From assembly GCA_027021385.1 (NCBI GenBank), contig JALUUL010000010.1, forward strand, positions 1-64,000: 64,000 nt of DNA, given 5' to 3'. Shown here one piece after another: positions 8,437 to 16,612 of this stretch. The notes under the pieces were generated by a model. It was given only the letters and a program-made list of their open reading frames with translations. It searched no databases and was not told where the DNA came from. Within the stretch, counting starts at the first letter, position 1. Every line of letters starts with the position of its first letter. This DNA comes from Planctomycetota bacterium. GTDB taxonomy: Bacteria; Planctomycetota; UBA1135; GCA-002748355. The translations under genes and the position numbers were made by a program.

Positions 8437-10173
8437 ATGCCGCGATCTCCCCTCCCTTTCCTCCTCTCCTTCCTGCTCGCCCTCCAGGCCGGCCTGCTCG
8501 TTCCGGGAATCGCCGGATCGCAGCCCCCCCGGAACGGGGGCCGGAAGGACAAGCCCGCCGTCAGCGCCCTCGAGATCCGGGCCTTCGAACGGTGGCTCGA
8601 GGCCTATCTCCAGGGAAACCTCCCTTTCGTCTCGGGCGGACGGGTCGAGAAGACGCGGATCGCCCGCTGCGAGAAACTCTTTCGAGCCGTCGCCTCCTCG
8701 GGGGACCTGACGGCCGCCAAGCGGCTGTGGCCGGCCGCGACCCTGCGCCTCCGGGCGGACCTCGACAAGTTCAAACGCCTGGCGGCCCAGCCCGACCGCG
8801 TCCGCAATCTCGCGCGCCGCCTGATCGCCGGCCTGGAGGATCCGAGAATCGATGCCTGGCTCCTGCGCAAGGTCCTGCGCCGGGGCTCGGGTCGCTCGGC
8901 CCGGGGCGATCGGTCGGCCGCCGTCGACATCATCGGGCGCCGCCGGTCGAAGGGCCTCGGCGCCCTCCTGCAGAAGCGCATCTATGCCTTTCCGCTCGAG
9001 GAGCGCATCCCGCTGGTCCTTGTCCTCGAAAAGCTGGGGGACCCCTCGACGATCGAGGTCCTCCTCCGGCTGTTGAAGGATCGCGAGCCCAACCTCCGCA
9101 TCGCGGCGATCCAGGCTCTGACCGGGCTTCTCTCCCGGTGGAGCGACGAGACGAAGGAGGCGAACCTGGAGCCCGGCGGGATCGGGGCCCGCTGGACGCC
9201 GGAGGTCGTCGACCGCCTCGGAAAGATCCTGAAGCGGGATCCCCTTTGGCAGGTGCGGGCCGCGGCCTGCGATGGACTCGCGACCCTCAAGACCCGCCTC
9301 GCGATCCCGGTCCTGATCGAGGGCTTCGCGGCCGAAGTCAAGCGCGGCAAGGGCAGGAGCATGATGCTCGTGCGGGCCTTCCACGACGCCCTCGCCGGAC
9401 TCACGGGCAGGGATCTGCCGGAGGCCTCGCCCCAGCTCTGGGCGGATTTCTGGAAGAAGGAGGGAGCCCGCTTCCGGTTCCGCCCGGGCGCTTCCCGGAA
9501 GGGCGGCCGCGGGGGGGCCGGAGAGAAGGGCGCGAAGAAACCCGGCGGGAAGGGGATGCCGGTCTATGTCAAATACTTCGACTTCGCGCTGCGCAGCCGC
9601 CGGGTCCTCTTCGTCGTCGACTTCTCGGGGTCGATGGCGGAGAAGGTCACGGTCGACAGTCGATACGCGAAGGGACGGAAACGCCCGAAGTACGAGATCG
9701 TGAAGAAGGAGCTGGAGAAGGTCATTCGTTCGCTGCCCAGGGACACGATCTGCAACGTCGTCTTCTTCAGTTCGGAGGTCGCGGTCTGGAAGCGCGACGA
9801 CAACGGCCGGCCGGCTCTCGTCAAGATGACGGACCGCAACAAGTCCGATCTCCTTGAATACGTTTGGAGCACCGAGCCCGGCGGGGCGACGAACGTCTAC
9901 GGGGCGCTCGAAACGGCGCTCTCGATGGGGGAGCGGGGCGTCTACGACAAGTTCTACAAGGCGGCCTACGACACGCTCTACTTCCTTAGCGACGGGGCGC
10001 CGACCTGGGGAAGGACGACGGACACGAAGGAGATCCTGGCCGCGGTGCGGAAGACGAACGCGCTCCGCCGCATCCGCATCCACACGATCGTCTTCGGGAA
10101 CGAACGCAACAATCTGACCTTCATGAAGGCGCTGGCCGCGCAGAACGGCGGGCGCTTCCTGCAGGTCCGTTGA
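8437..10173 (+). CDS. exported VWA-domain protein with HEAT-like repeats
   Basis: This 578-residue protein has an N-terminal signal peptide (hydrophobic stretch about residues 7-27, ending near GIAGS). Residues about 90-340 are helical repeats of HEAT type; one includes IEVLLRLLKDREPNLRIAAI. A basic Gly/Lys-rich linker follows at about 345-375. The C-terminal von Willebrand factor A domain carries a metal-ion-dependent adhesion motif DFSGS at 395-399 and later a Thr in GGATNVYGAL and SDGAPTWG. This domain order is common in planctomycete secreted proteins. It is likely extracytoplasmic and involved in protein binding, with no enzyme activity evident. The ATG has no recognisable Shine-Dalgarno. 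Confidence 0.9.
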   Translation: MPRSPLPFLLSFLLALQAGLLVPGIAGSQPPRNGGRKDKPAVSALEIRAFERWLEAYLQGNLPFVSGGRVEKTRIARCEKLFRAVASSGDLTAAKRLWPAATLRLRADLDKFKRLAAQPDRVRNLARRLIAGLEDPRIDAWLLRKVLRRGSGRSARGDRSAAVDIIGRRRSKGLGALLQKRIYAFPLEERIPLVLVLEKLGDPSTIEVLLRLLKDREPNLRIAAIQALTGLLSRWSDETKEANLEPGGIGARWTPEVVDRLGKILKRDPLWQVRAAACDGLATLKTRLAIPVLIEGFAAEVKRGKGRSMMLVRAFHDALAGLTGRDLPEASPQLWADFWKKEGARFRFRPGASRKGGRGGAGEKGAKKPGGKGMPVYVKYFDFALRSRRVLFVVDFSGSMAEKVTVDSRYAKGRKRPKYEIVKKELEKVIRSLPRDTICNVVFFSSEVAVWKRDDNGRPALVKMTDRNKSDLLEYVWSTEPGGATNVYGALETALSMGERGVYDKFYKAAYDTLYFLSDGAPTWGRTTDTKEILAAVRKTNALRRIRIHTIVFGNERNNLTFMKALAAQNGGRFLQVR

Positions 10174-10179
10174 GATCGG

Positions 10180-10191
10180 GCGCCGCGGCGC
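10180..10191. terminator. possible GC palindrome between convergent genes
   Basis: GCGCCGCGGCGC is a perfect 12-bp palindrome in the 22-bp gap between the convergent VWA gene and DMT transporter gene. It has no T-run. The position suits a bidirectional terminator, but there is little else to support it. Confidence 0.3.
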
Positions 10192-10195
10192 GCGC

Positions 10196-11080
10196 TCAAT
10201 AGAGGCTCACAAGGGAGGCCCCGGCGACCGCGAGGAGCGTGCCGGCCAGGCTGCGCGCCGTGGGTTTCCGGCCCTCGAGGACCCATGCCGCGGGGATCGC
10301 GAAGATCGGGGTCGTCCCGGCCATCGAGGCCGCGATGCCGGCCTTCGTGTGCTTGACGCCGTAGATGTAGAGCCAGAAACCGAGGACGGTCCCGATCAGG
10401 GAACCCAGGACGAGACGGACCGTGTGCTTTCCCGGCCGGAGGATACCGGCGATGTTCCCCGCCTTCCCGGGCCTCCCTCCGAGGAGAAGGATGAAGGGAA
10501 GGGCGAGGAAGAGCCGCAGCATCGCGTTCGGACCCGCGTCCATGACTTCCAGCGAGGGCTTGTTCAGGATCAGCCCCAGACTCTGGAAGAACATCGCGAG
10601 GAAGGCCGGGAGCCAGCCGGTCCATCCGGGCCGGTCGGGTCCGCCGCGCGGGGCCTCGGCGAGGACGACGAGGGCCACCCCGCCGAGGGTGAGGAGAATG
10701 CCCAGGACCTGCAGGCTCTCGAGGTTTTCGCCGAAGAACGCGAGCCCGAGCAGCGCGCTCTGGATCGGGCCGAGAGTCCCGATGAGGAAGGTGCGCTGGG
10801 CTCCGATCCTCGAGGCCGCGAGGAAGACGAAGGTGTCGCCGAGGCTCATGCCGAGGAGGCTCGCGGCCGCGAGGGAGGACCAGTACCAGGTCGTCATCCC
10901 CTCGGACAGGCCCTCGAGGGACCCTGAGGTCCAGAGGATCGCCAGAAAGACGAGGCCTGCGACGAGGCACTTGAAGAAGTTGACGGCCGCGCTGCCCCGA
11001 TCGCGGATCGCCGGCCGGAAGAGCGTGACCGCGAAGGCCCAGCAGGCGGCGGAGAGCAGGCAGGAAAGGGAACCCGGCAT
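10196..11080 (-). CDS. DMT-superfamily transporter (EamA type)
   Basis: This 294-residue protein has ten hydrophobic helices arranged as two five-helix EamA repeats. The second repeat carries ASMAGTTPIFAIPAAWVLEGRKPT, the usual signature near the end of EamA proteins. Likely role: export or uptake of small metabolites across the inner membrane; substrate unknown. The start at 11080 (MPGSLSCLLSAACWAF) was chosen because it begins directly before helix 1. An ATG at 11164 would add 28 hydrophilic residues and overlap the divergent superoxide reductase gene. Confidence 0.88.
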   Translation of the reverse strand: MPGSLSCLLSAACWAFAVTLFRPAIRDRGSAAVNFFKCLVAGLVFLAILWTSGSLEGLSEGMTTWYWSSLAAASLLGMSLGDTFVFLAASRIGAQRTFLIGTLGPIQSALLGLAFFGENLESLQVLGILLTLGGVALVVLAEAPRGGPDRPGWTGWLPAFLAMFFQSLGLILNKPSLEVMDAGPNAMLRLFLALPFILLLGGRPGKAGNIAGILRPGKHTVRLVLGSLIGTVLGFWLYIYGVKHTKAGIAASMAGTTPIFAIPAAWVLEGRKPTARSLAGTLLAVAGASLVSLY

Positions 11081-11120
11081 CGCGTCCAGCGGAACTGCGG
11101 GGAAGTTCTCCGTCAAGGGA

Positions 11121-11149
11121 TTGTCGGTCCTTTCCGCCCGGCCTAGCTT
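11121..11149 (+). promoter_or_regulatory. candidate promoter of superoxide reductase gene
   Basis: TTGTCG (11121-11126) and TAGCTT (11144-11149) are separated by 17 bp, a good match to a sigma-70 promoter. The -10 ends 6 nt before the ATG at 11156, so transcription would start at or next to the start codon, giving a leaderless message. No Shine-Dalgarno is present. Confidence 0.55.
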
Positions 11150-11155
11150 CCCGGC

Positions 11156-11623
11156 ATGAAGCATGATCGCCGGCGTTTCCTCTCCCTGGCCGCAGAGGGT
11201 CTCCTCTTCGGCGCGGTCGTCTCCCTGATCCCCTCCTGTTCGAAGAAGGAGAAGGAGGAGGAGGGAGGTCTTCCGGAGCTACCGGGGGTCCCCGAGGGGG
11301 TCAGGGTCGACCTCGCGAACAAGCACACGCCCCGCTGCATCCTCGAGGACGGGGGGGAGGAATGGATCCTCCATGTCCGGGTTCCCCATGTCGTGAATCC
11401 CCGGCATTACATCAAGGGTGTGAAGATCGCCGGTCCCGGACCCGCTTTCGCGCCGGTCGCCTCCCATGAGTACCCGGAGGCCTACATCGCGAAGGCCGAG
11501 GACGGGGAATGGAAGCACGAGTTCCGCTTCCCGAAGAAACGCGTTCCGGAGGGAGCGCGGCACCTCGTCGTCTGGTCCCACTGCAACAAGCATGGTGATT
11601 ACGGGATGACCCAGGCGGTCTGA
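11156..11623 (+). CDS. exported (Tat-type) superoxide reductase / neelaredoxin-like protein
   Basis: This 155-residue protein starts with a twin-arginine-like signal (DRRRFLSLAAEG, then a hydrophobic stretch) ending in LIPSC. Cys28 could therefore be a lipobox cysteine, although Pro at -2 is unusual. The mature part matches the superoxide reductase (desulfoferrodoxin Fe-II centre) fold: NKHTP with His57, His78 and His84 six apart, and CNKHG with Cys143 and His146. Together these make the square-pyramidal Fe(His)4(Cys) site if one more His is counted among them. The Glu of the usual EKHVP motif is Asn55 here, while the neighbouring Lys56 is kept. There is no N-terminal desulforedoxin domain. 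Likely function: reducing superoxide to peroxide outside the cytoplasm. Confidence 0.88.
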   Translation: MKHDRRRFLSLAAEGLLFGAVVSLIPSCSKKEKEEEGGLPELPGVPEGVRVDLANKHTPRCILEDGGEEWILHVRVPHVVNPRHYIKGVKIAGPGPAFAPVASHEYPEAYIAKAEDGEWKHEFRFPKKRVPEGARHLVVWSHCNKHGDYGMTQAV

Positions 11624-11709
11624 GCGGGCAGGATCCGAGGGGTCTCGAGGAGGCGGGATCCGGCCCGGGGGGCGGGGGAGGGATTCCGCCCGGCAGGAGG
11701 CTCGCCGAG

Positions 11710-12447
11710 TTGGAAGGCCCCGTCACGACGCAAGCGCGGTGGATCAAGAGGGAGACCTGGACCTCGGTCCGGGTCGAGGGGGGGATCTGCACGAAGCGTT
11801 ACGTCGTCGAACCCTGGCTCAGGTGGCGGACGATCGGCCGGCGGTCCCGGGCGCGGAGGGAGCACGACAACCTGAACGCCCTCCGCCGGGCCGGGCTCCC
11901 CTCGCTCGAGGCGCTCGAATGGCGCGAGGAGCGCCGCTTCGGCCTGCTGCTCTGGTCCGAACTCGCGACACGCTGGGTCGGAGGCGCCCGTAATCTCCGG
12001 GAATGGCTGCGCGCCCCTTCGGGGGATCCCGTCCGTCTCGCGCGCAACCTGGGAGAGACCCTGGCCGCCCTGCATGAGGCCGGTTTCTGCTGGAACACGG
12101 CCTCCCCGAGAAACTGGCTCCTCCGCCGGGAGGAAGGTGGAGGTTTCCGGCTCTGGGTCTGCGATCCGGTGGCCCTCGTGCGTTGGCCCGGCTCCGTGCG
12201 GGGTAAGCGCCCCGGTTTCGTCGACCTCTACAACCTCGCGTTGAGCCCGCCGCGGCGACGGGAGATGTCCCGCGCCTTCCGGTTCCGGATCTGCCTCGCG
12301 TACTGCGGAGGGGATTCCCCCGCCGCCCGCCGGATCTACCGGAAGCTTTCCGCCTGGCCCCGCTTCCTATTCCGCCTCCACAAGGGCTCGCTCCTCTGTC
12401 TCCGGCCCCTCCTGCTGTCGGGTCCGGACGGAGGGCGCGGAGCCTGA
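11710..12447 (+). CDS. LPS-kinase-like (Kdo/WaaP fold) protein, possible pseudokinase
   Basis: This 245-residue protein has a TTG start at 11710, supported by CAGGAGG (11694-11700) nine bases upstream. It shows the layout of lipopolysaccharide core kinases: a VRVEGGICTKRYV strand with the ATP-binding Lys, an REHDNLNALRRAG helix with Glu, then LAALHEAG and a catalytic-loop segment. In that loop (GFCWNTASPRNWLL) the catalytic Asp position is Thr130 and the preceding His is Trp. The metal-binding Asn135 and the DFG-type Asp152 (WVCDP) are retained. It could be inactive as a kinase or use a rearranged site. The gene follows the superoxide reductase with an 86-bp gap and precedes a convergent gene by 4 bp. 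Confidence 0.75.
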   Translation: MEGPVTTQARWIKRETWTSVRVEGGICTKRYVVEPWLRWRTIGRRSRARREHDNLNALRRAGLPSLEALEWREERRFGLLLWSELATRWVGGARNLREWLRAPSGDPVRLARNLGETLAALHEAGFCWNTASPRNWLLRREEGGGFRLWVCDPVALVRWPGSVRGKRPGFVDLYNLALSPPRRREMSRAFRFRICLAYCGGDSPAARRIYRKLSAWPRFLFRLHKGSLLCLRPLLLSGPDGGRGA

Positions 12448-12451
12448 GGAT

Positions 12452-13423
12452 TCAGGGCCGGCGCGATCTGGCTTTCGGGAAGATCGCGCGGAAGCGGGCC
12501 TTGCGGTCGCGTGGGGGAACGGAAGGGGCCGCGTCCTTTCCGAGGAGCCGCCGGGCGAGACGGACTCCGGAGGGCGAGGGAAGGGCGCGGAGGAGGGTCG
12601 CGGCTCTCCGGCGGGCTTCCCGCGCGGCGGGAGGCGGCGCGCGGAAGGCGCCGAGGACGACGGAGGCGGGCAGCGCGCGCAGCATCCAGGCGCGCAGCGG
12701 GGCGTGAAGGTCGCGGTCCTTCTCGGAGAGGAGGAGGGTCCAGGAGAGGTTCGCGGCCTGGACCGGCTCGCTTCGGGCGAGGGCCTGGAGGAGGGAAAGG
12801 CCGAGGACCCTGTCCCCGCGGCGGCGGAGCATTCGGCCGCACGCGGCGCGCAGGCGCGCGCGCAGGTCGGGGCCGGCCTTTTCCCAACCCGGCATCGAGG
12901 GGAGGGCGAAGGCGGCGTCAGCGCGGACCCGGGGCGAATCGCTCCCGCACTGGCGCAGGACGAGGCGGATCCTGGAGTCCGGGTCCTTCACCGAGAGGAG
13001 GAGCCGGGCCGCCCTGGCCTCGGCGCTCTTCGCGGGGAGGAGCCCGCGGGCGCCTCCGATCGGAAGAGGACCCCTCGGGCGCTCGAGCAGGAAGGCGAGC
13101 AGTCGGTCCCCCTTCCGCAGGCCCGCGAGGGCACCCCCGCAGACCCGCCCGGTTCCAGATGCAGGTTCGAGGAAGACGGGCGGAGCCGAGAGCCGTCCCC
13201 GGATCGTCTCGATCACCCGGAAGGGCATTCTCAGGAATCCCCCCCGGACCTCGGGGTTCCCGCATTCGACCTCGAGAACGAGGGGGGCCTTGCGGGTCAG
13301 GACCTCGAGGGTCGAGGCCTCGGCCTGGGCGGCCAAGAGACCGGGGAGGAAGAGGACCGCCCCGACCGCCGGGAGGATCCCCGCGCGGGCGGAGTGGATG
13401 CGGATTCCGGCGAAGGCGTTCAT
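12452..13423 (-). CDS. exported protein of unknown function
   Basis: This 323-residue protein has an N-terminal signal peptide (residues about 12-35, ending LLAAQAEA). The first mature part (about 36-130) is beta-rich: PLVLEVECGNPEVRGG, FRVIETIRG, GDRLLAFLLERP. The rest is Arg- and Leu-rich and helical, resembling degenerate HEAT repeats (RVRADAAFALPSMPGWEKAG). No family is recognised. It starts 13 bp after the stop of the Ig-like/metalloprotease gene and is probably co-transcribed with it. Confidence 0.75.
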   Translation of the reverse strand: MNAFAGIRIHSARAGILPAVGAVLFLPGLLAAQAEASTLEVLTRKAPLVLEVECGNPEVRGGFLRMPFRVIETIRGRLSAPPVFLEPASGTGRVCGGALAGLRKGDRLLAFLLERPRGPLPIGGARGLLPAKSAEARAARLLLSVKDPDSRIRLVLRQCGSDSPRVRADAAFALPSMPGWEKAGPDLRARLRAACGRMLRRRGDRVLGLSLLQALARSEPVQAANLSWTLLLSEKDRDLHAPLRAWMLRALPASVVLGAFRAPPPAAREARRRAATLLRALPSPSGVRLARRLLGKDAAPSVPPRDRKARFRAIFPKARSRRP

Positions 13424-13436
13424 GCGGCGGGTCTCC

Positions 13437-16400
13437 TCATTTCAACAGGATGCGCTCGCGGAGATAGGCGAGGTTCAGGGCCCGGAAGCGGAAGGCCTGG
13501 GTGACGAGGCTCTCGTAGCCGATGACGGAACTCATGACGTCTCCGATCCCGGCGTAGCTGTTGTGCAGGCTGCTGTCCCCGTGGAGACCCGCGCTCGGCG
13601 CGCCGGTCGCGACGAGTCCTAAGGAATGGCCGATCTCGTGGGCGAGGATCACTCCGATGGCCGAGGCGAGGTCGTCCGCGGCGTCCATGACCGCGTCATA
13701 GCGCGCCTTCTCCTGGGGAGTCGCCTTCGCGTACTCGAAACCTTCCGCCAGGACCTTCGCGTCCAGGGCGTGGGAGCCCGCCGGGACCCCACCCATGTGC
13801 GGGGAGATTCCGCGGAAGCGCCGGCCGAAGGTCGTGATGTAGTAAGGGTAGAGGTCCAGGTATTGACGGGCCTGGTAGAGGAAGAGTTCGCCGGGGAACA
13901 CCCCAAGACCCGGGGTCGTGCCGGCGTTGTTCTCGTTCGGGGTGGCGTTGCGGTAGTCGAAGAGCGCGCGGCCGAGGATGCCCGTGCTCTCCGCGCCGTA
14001 GCCCCTCGAGGGCGGGCCGTCGGGATCCTTGCCCCCGACGGCTATCTGCATGTGGGGAGCCCGGCAGGGTTTCCGCGTCACGAGCCGGATGGATACGCTG
14101 CCCGACTTCCGCCCCCCCTCGTCCGCCCTCAGGAAGATCCGGTTGGCGACGGCGATGATGCCGTCCTCGACGACCTTGCGCATGAAGGCGTTGCGCTTGA
14201 TCGGGTCGCCCTTGCTCAAGAGACCGTAATCGAGCAGGTCTTGGTCGAAATCCGGGGTCCCGTCCCCCTTTCCCTTGCCCTCGCGGTCGGTGTCGAAACG
14301 GACCCAGACGATCTGGGTCCGCTCGAAGGGGCGGAGTTCGACAGTGCTCTCGGCCACTTCGAAAGAGAGCGTGGCGACGAGGCTCGTGTTGCCGCTCAGG
14401 TCCTTGACGGTCGCACGAAGGTTGTAGGTTCCCGTGGGGAGACGCATCGCCGCCGGAAGTTCGAGGGAGGCCTTTTCCGTGCCGAAGGCGCAGAGGGCGA
14501 AGAGTTCATCCGATCCCGGAACGCTTCCCGGTCCCTCGAGGTCGAGGGCGAGCGTTGTCCAGTCGAGGGCCGCGTCGATCGGATCATGGGCGCTGAAGTC
14601 CAGCGTGAATCCCGAGGGCGGCAGAACGAGCCCGCGGTTCCTCGAGACATCGATCTCGTTCGCGGTGACCGAGAGGACGGGGCGGGTCTGATCGCCCTGA
14701 TATCCGGTGCGGAAGCTGACCGTGTCGGTGGAGGACGACCAGTTCCCGCTTTTCAGGCGGAGGCCGGACGGTCCGCCGCGAAGGCTGACGGTGATGATCG
14801 AACCCGAGGGCAGACCGGAGTCTGGGGTGAAGATCAGGGCCCGGTTCCCTCGTTCGAGGCGAAGGCTGCCGGTGACCTTCGTGTTCGTCCCGGCGACGAC
14901 GTTCAAGGTGCTCGAGGTCGCGGTCGCCGGATCGAGGGGTTCGTTCGCGAGGATCGTGATCCTCCCCGCGGGAGGCACCCCCGTAGCTCCGTCACCCGGG
15001 CTGAAGAGATAGGACGGGAGAGTCGTCGAGGACGAGGTCGTGTAGTCGAGGAGGATGTCCCCCGCCAGGGGGTTGCCCGCGACGTCTTGGATTCCGTCGT
15101 AGCCGGATACCAGGGTGAGTCTGCAGGCGGTCGAGGTGGGGAGGTTCGAAGCCGGGAGGACCCTGAGCCTCGTTCGGCTCGCGTCCAGGGAGACCGAGGC
15201 CGGGAGGACCGTTCCTCCGGCCTCGAGCCGAATGGTCGCCATGTCGACGGTCGAAGTCTCGAGGGCCTCGTCGAAGACGAGGTCGAAGGCCGCGTTCGGC
15301 GAGATCCGATCCGAGCCTCCCGCGGGGGAGGCGGAGAGGAGGGTCGGGCCGGTCGCGTCCGATCCGACCGTGAAGCTCAGGTCCTGCGGGATCGCGATCG
15401 GGTTTCCGCTCACGTCCTTGAGGCCGGTGAAACCCGCCTCGAGGTGGAGCAGGTAGGTCTCTCCCTGGTTCAGGGGCTGAATCGGCAGGAAGTGGAGAGT
15501 CCGGAGGTTCCGGGTCGCCGTCATGTTCAGGGGCACGGGATTCATCGAGGCGTCCAGGAGGCTGGCCGCCGAGGGATCGTAGGTCGAGGGATCCATCGAT
15601 TCGTCGAAGGTCAGGGAGATCCGGACCCTGGGGGAGATCTCGATCGACCCCGTTTCAGGGTCGGAACGGACGAAGACCGGGGCCTTGGAATCGACTTCGG
15701 TCGTGAAACCGACCGACCAGGTCGAGACGAGAGGATTGCCGGGACGGTCCTTCACACCTCCCGTACCGCCGCGGAGGCTCAACACGAACTTCCGGTTTCC
15801 GGGAAGGTCCTGCCAGGGGACGATCGTCAGGCGTGTCCCCTCGAGCAGGAGATCGCATCCGTACAGGTTTCCCCAGAGATCCTTCAGGGTGACCGTCTTC
15901 GCGTTCATCGAGGCGGGATCCATTGCCTCGTCGAAGTCGACCGTGAAGGACGAGGTCCGGGAGACTCCGACCGCTCCGGGATCGACGTTCGCCCCCAGGA
16001 TTCGCGGAGGGATGTCGTCGAAGGATCGGAACGTGAATCGATAGTCCCGGTCCAGGGTCCGATAACCCCGGTCGCAGACCGTGGGCGCGAGGAAGAAGAC
16101 GTAGTCCTTCGCCTTCTCGAAGGGGAGACTCGGGCGGAAATGGACCCGTCGTCCACCCTCGCTCAGACTGTAGGTCCCGGGGATCGTGTTCCCTTTCTCG
16201 TCCTCGAGGTGGAGTTCGGTCTCGTTGAGGGCCCCCTCGTCGATGGCCCCGTCGAACAGGATCGTGATCTCCGCGTCGAGGGCCACCTGGAGCGCCCGAT
16301 CTTCGGGTTCGTGCCCCAGGATTTGGAGATCACCGACTCCGCCGGTGGTTCCGCCGCCCACCGGACCCCCGGCGGGCCCTCCGCCCCCGCCTCCGCAGGC

Positions 16401-16466
16401 GGCCGGCAGCCCCAGGCATACGACGATCATTCCGATGGATCGGACCCCCCGAAGCCATCCCCCCAT
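13437..16466 (-). CDS. Ig-like-repeat lipoprotein with HEIGH metalloprotease-like C-terminus
   Basis: This 1009-residue protein has a lipoprotein signal (hydrophobic residues 9-22, then AAC and a Gly-rich linker). About five SbsA-type (Big_5) Ig-like domains follow between residues 45 and 570. Each has an FDEAMDP-like motif and a GG-KD-GNP ending. A further beta region follows to about 715. The C-terminal part (about 720-1009) contains HEIGHSLGL with His943, Glu944 and His947, and GIGDVMSS, which looks like a metzincin Met-turn. The third zinc His expected at 953 is Ala; His960 might substitute. It is likely surface-anchored or periplasmic. Upstream AAGGGGGGG serves as the ribosome-binding site. 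Confidence 0.85.
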   Translation of the reverse strand: MGGWLRGVRSIGMIVVCLGLPAACGGGGGGPAGGPVGGGTTGGVGDLQILGHEPEDRALQVALDAEITILFDGAIDEGALNETELHLEDEKGNTIPGTYSLSEGGRRVHFRPSLPFEKAKDYVFFLAPTVCDRGYRTLDRDYRFTFRSFDDIPPRILGANVDPGAVGVSRTSSFTVDFDEAMDPASMNAKTVTLKDLWGNLYGCDLLLEGTRLTIVPWQDLPGNRKFVLSLRGGTGGVKDRPGNPLVSTWSVGFTTEVDSKAPVFVRSDPETGSIEISPRVRISLTFDESMDPSTYDPSAASLLDASMNPVPLNMTATRNLRTLHFLPIQPLNQGETYLLHLEAGFTGLKDVSGNPIAIPQDLSFTVGSDATGPTLLSASPAGGSDRISPNAAFDLVFDEALETSTVDMATIRLEAGGTVLPASVSLDASRTRLRVLPASNLPTSTACRLTLVSGYDGIQDVAGNPLAGDILLDYTTSSSTTLPSYLFSPGDGATGVPPAGRITILANEPLDPATATSSTLNVVAGTNTKVTGSLRLERGNRALIFTPDSGLPSGSIITVSLRGGPSGLRLKSGNWSSSTDTVSFRTGYQGDQTRPVLSVTANEIDVSRNRGLVLPPSGFTLDFSAHDPIDAALDWTTLALDLEGPGSVPGSDELFALCAFGTEKASLELPAAMRLPTGTYNLRATVKDLSGNTSLVATLSFEVAESTVELRPFERTQIVWVRFDTDREGKGKGDGTPDFDQDLLDYGLLSKGDPIKRNAFMRKVVEDGIIAVANRIFLRADEGGRKSGSVSIRLVTRKPCRAPHMQIAVGGKDPDGPPSRGYGAESTGILGRALFDYRNATPNENNAGTTPGLGVFPGELFLYQARQYLDLYPYYITTFGRRFRGISPHMGGVPAGSHALDAKVLAEGFEYAKATPQEKARYDAVMDAADDLASAIGVILAHEIGHSLGLVATGAPSAGLHGDSSLHNSYAGIGDVMSSVIGYESLVTQAFRFRALNLAYLRERILLK

Positions 16467-16612
16467 GGGCTTCCCCCCCCTTCGCGTGACCTTCTTAGAG
16501 ATCGGAGGGTCGGGGGGGGGACTTGAAGCTGGAAGGATCCACCGGTGTCAAGGCTTGCAACGCCCGTGGATCCTCGTACGGGGGCTCGGAGCCGGGTCGG
16601 TAAGGGGTCGGC

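Noticed and set aside
13626-16526. 966-codon open frame on the plus strand
   Set aside because: It is antisense to the Ig-like/metalloprotease lipoprotein, has no recognisable domains and is highly charged; long antisense frames are common in 70% GC DNA.
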